DNA of 64,000 nucleotides from Leptospira limi (GTDB lineage: Bacteria; Spirochaetota; Leptospiria; Leptospirales; Leptospiraceae), in assembly GCF_026151395.1 (NCBI RefSeq), contig NZ_JAMQPV010000001.1, forward strand, positions 1,364,001 through 1,428,000, written 5' to 3'. Made by a program: the position numbers and the translations under genes. This document shows positions 61,875 through 64,000 of the stretch, one piece after another; the stretch's first letter is position 1; every line of letters begins with the position of its first letter. The notes under the pieces are model-generated. The model ran no database searches. It had not been told where the DNA came from and saw nothing but the letters and a program-made list of their open reading frames with translations.

Positions 61875-64000
61875 ATGGCGGATCAAGAACAGAATCAAAA
61901 CGAAGATCTAGAAAACATCGAACCTATACTCGATGAAGACTCGTTTTCATTAGATTTGGATGATTTTGATATTGGTGATGAAGATTTAGATGTATCACCA
62001 GGAATTGAAGCACCAAACTTAGATGACATTTCCGCCTTCGACGATGAAGATGAATCAATATCCAATTTAGTTGCTTCATCTGATGATTATGATGATATAC
62101 TTGATATTGATTTAGACTCTGACTTAAATTTACTCGGGGAAGAAGATCCCATTTTGCATGACGAAGACATACATGCAGATTTTTCAGATTACGAAGAAGA
62201 ATCCGAAAAAGACCATCATCCGAAACAGCCAACAAACTCACAAAACAAACAATCCATTGATTTGGATGATGAAGATTTAGAATTAGAATTCGATGATGAT
62301 TTAATTGATCTCGATAAAGAGATTGAATCTATTTTAAATGGTGAAGATGGAATTTTAACTTCCAAAAAACAAGCTACATTACATGACGAAGAGGAAGATG
62401 GTCCTATATCTCTTTCATTAGAAGAATTGGAAAACATCACAGGTTCTCTTCCAGAAGAAGAACATTCTGGGTTACCAAATCGTGATCAACACTACCATGA
62501 AGATGATAACGAAGAACATGCACTCATCGATGAACATTCTGATTTAGATCTTGATTTAGATGATTCAGAGATAGACACTACACTTGCTTTTGACGAAGAA
62601 GGCAAACCTCAATTTGATTTAACAGACTACGACAATGAAGAAACATTTGTCCCTCAAGACGATTTGGGACCTGGGGTAGACGAAGAAACTAGTTTCACAT
62701 CATTAGTTGACCCAGAAGAAGAAGAATTATTCGGCCATAACAAAGAAGATGAAAATCTTACACTTTCTGATGAAGAATTAGGTAGCATACTCGGTGCTGG
62801 TGGCGAAGCAAGTTTAGAAGAAACATTAGCTTCCGAAGAAGAATTTTTAGCAACAGATGATCACGAAGATTTACCAAGTTTCACAGAAGAGGATAGTGGT
62901 TTTGATCTGTTAGGTGGCGAGTTTGAACCAGCTGAAGATGATGTTACCACTGCCGAAGAAGAGGAAGAAGGTCCACTTACTCTTTCTTTAGAGGAATTGG
63001 AAAATATCTCTGGTGAAGCAATTGCAGAAGATATGAACGATACAAGTTCTGATCTGCTCAGTGAAGAAATAGAAGATGAATCCATCACATTAAGTGCAGA
63101 CGAACTAGGAAGTATCATCGCCAATGATCCAGTTGAAGAAGATGAATCTGAAGAAGAACATCATGAATTGGACACTGATTTAGGTGATGATTTTGGATTT
63201 GATTTTGGCGAACCTGAATCTGATGTTTCCGAACCAACTGTTGAAGGATTGGAAGGTGAAATGGAAGGATTTGAATCTTCTTCGGAAGAAGAGGAAGGAC
63301 CAATTGCACTTTCCTTAGAAGAACTCGATTCCATTGCAGCTGAGGCTGAAGAAGTTTCAGATGAAGAATTAGTAGATAGTTTAGACCGCGCACCACTTCC
63401 ATATGAAGAAGACTTAACACCTAAATCTGACCTTTTGGCAGAAGAGGAAGAAGACGAATCCATTGCACTTTCAATGGAAGAGTTAGAGAACATTACAGCT
63501 ACCGAAGAAGAAGAGGATTCCTCGGAACATGGTGGAGTGCCTGATCTTGAAGCAGAAATTGAACAAGAAGACGTCACACTTTCGCCAGAAAGTTTAGATG
63601 CAATCCTCGGTGAGGAACTTCCAGGGGAAGGATTGGAAGACATTGCTAATTTACCAGAAGAAGAAGAATTTACTCTTTCTGAACAGATTGATGAAGATCC
63701 AATTGCTGATTTCAATTTAGAACCAACGGAAGAAACTACCACTTCTGAATTTGACTTAGAACCAATTGAAGACATTGACTTAGTGGAACATGAAGGAGAA
63801 TCCGATTTTGGTGATCTTTCCTCTGATGTTACCATCGATGATAGTTTTGACCTAACGCATGATCTTTCCCACGAAGTAAGAACTCCAACTCTTGCTTCAG
63901 ATGATTCGGAAGAATTTGAAGTGGATTTAGATGAATATGCAATGGAGGGAAAACTCTCTCCTCTGGAAGAATTACGTAAATCTGATATATCGGCTCCAGC
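61875..64000 (+). CDS. Large acidic repeat protein, 3' end outside window
   Basis: The frame from ATG 61875 stays open to the right edge: 708 residues visible, no stop. It is exceptionally rich in Asp/Glu, with few basic residues and no signal peptide or membrane segment. A motif of form (I/L/V)-x-L-S-x-E-E-L-x-x-I recurs, with the conserved Ser near residues 181, 298, 371, 407, 480, 533, 570 and 602, usually preceded by a run of Glu; versions include GPLTLSLEELENISG, ENLTLSDEELGSILG and EDVTLSPESLDAILG. The rest is low-complexity Asp/Leu/Phe-rich sequence. It resembles a flexible scaffold with short docking motifs; the LS-x-E-x-x-x-I pattern recalls the N-terminal LSQ-EIDALL of FliM, an inference only. 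The C-terminal domain is unseen. Confidence 0.85.
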   Translation, partial: MADQEQNQNEDLENIEPILDEDSFSLDLDDFDIGDEDLDVSPGIEAPNLDDISAFDDEDESISNLVASSDDYDDILDIDLDSDLNLLGEEDPILHDEDIHADFSDYEEESEKDHHPKQPTNSQNKQSIDLDDEDLELEFDDDLIDLDKEIESILNGEDGILTSKKQATLHDEEEDGPISLSLEELENITGSLPEEEHSGLPNRDQHYHEDDNEEHALIDEHSDLDLDLDDSEIDTTLAFDEEGKPQFDLTDYDNEETFVPQDDLGPGVDEETSFTSLVDPEEEELFGHNKEDENLTLSDEELGSILGAGGEASLEETLASEEEFLATDDHEDLPSFTEEDSGFDLLGGEFEPAEDDVTTAEEEEEGPLTLSLEELENISGEAIAEDMNDTSSDLLSEEIEDESITLSADELGSIIANDPVEEDESEEEHHELDTDLGDDFGFDFGEPESDVSEPTVEGLEGEMEGFESSSEEEEGPIALSLEELDSIAAEAEEVSDEELVDSLDRAPLPYEEDLTPKSDLLAEEEEDESIALSMEELENITATEEEEDSSEHGGVPDLEAEIEQEDVTLSPESLDAILGEELPGEGLEDIANLPEEEEFTLSEQIDEDPIADFNLEPTEETTTSEFDLEPIEDIDLVEHEGESDFGDLSSDVTIDDSFDLTHDLSHEVRTPTLASDDSEEFEVDLDEYAMEGKLSPLEELRKSDISAP

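Noticed and set aside
63161..63835. Long minus-strand Ser-rich open frame (224 codons), with similar shorter ones at 62216-62440 and 62861-63124
   Set aside because: It is the antisense of the Asp/Glu-rich codons of the acidic repeat protein (GAA/GAT read backwards give Ser/Phe codons). No ribosome site, and the sense frame is continuous across the whole region.

Overview
The window looks like chromosomal DNA of a spirochaete of the genus Leptospira, more likely a free-living (saprophytic) species than a pathogen. This is inferred from the low-to-moderate GC content, periplasmic-flagellum genes (flgB, flgC, fliE), a DUF1554 lipoprotein, several short-signal lipoproteins of spirochaetal type, and the absence of phage or insertion-sequence genes. 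No tRNA, rRNA, CRISPR array or transposase was recognised. The gene set is mostly housekeeping and metabolic, with short operons and many ATGA-type overlaps.

Layout. 1-0.6 kb: a MazEF-type toxin-antitoxin pair, cut by the left edge. 0.6-7.4 kb: a TetR-centred cluster (class III aminotransferase, TetR regulator, MFS transporter, FGGY sugar kinase, metallo-beta-lactamase-fold hydrolase, small DUF4430-like protein). Two palindromes with the same TGAGTGA half-site lie in its two divergent promoter regions. 7.5-8.8 kb: flagellar proximal rod genes. 9-16 kb: membrane-lipid region, with two fatty-acid-hydroxylase-superfamily enzymes, a membrane-bound AraC regulator and an Mla-type lipid transport operon (permease, ATPase, MCE protein, lipoprotein). 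16-22 kb: glyoxalase, BaiN/HI0933 flavoprotein, pyruvate kinase, a histone-deacetylase-family hydrolase with a coupled unknown gene, and a response regulator-PP2C phosphatase. 22-31 kb: membrane and secreted proteins, a GH36 alpha-galactosidase, an RNase D-like exonuclease and RadA. 31-35.6 kb: two consecutive lipase plus lipase-foldase-like pairs, each with a hairpin terminator between lipase and foldase. 35.6-47.8 kb: DUF4015 protein, a second histone-deacetylase-family gene, an esterase, a DUF1554 lipoprotein, a GapN-like dehydrogenase, a double-hotdog hydratase, an MBL hydrolase, a DUF2079 membrane protein and a HpcH/HpaI-like protein. 47.9-53 kb: lepB-atpZ, an acetolactate synthase gene with a candidate leader-peptide attenuator, and the nitrogen pair amtB-glnK. 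53-61.5 kb: glutathione peroxidase with an OhrR-type regulator, then the complete F1Fo ATP synthase operon in the order I-B-E-F-H-A-G-D-C. 61.6-64 kb: a small SLBB-like protein and the first 708 residues of a very acidic repeat protein that runs off the right edge.

Items most worth a second look: the acidic protein with about eight LS-x-EEL-x-x-I motifs; the Val/Leu-rich 43-codon leader and two competing hairpins ahead of acetolactate synthase; the paired TetR operators; the tandem lipase/foldase modules; and a GC-rich element of about 50 bp found twice, once upstream of the peroxidase and once upstream of the ATP synthase operon. All functional calls rest on reading motifs by eye. No database search was run.
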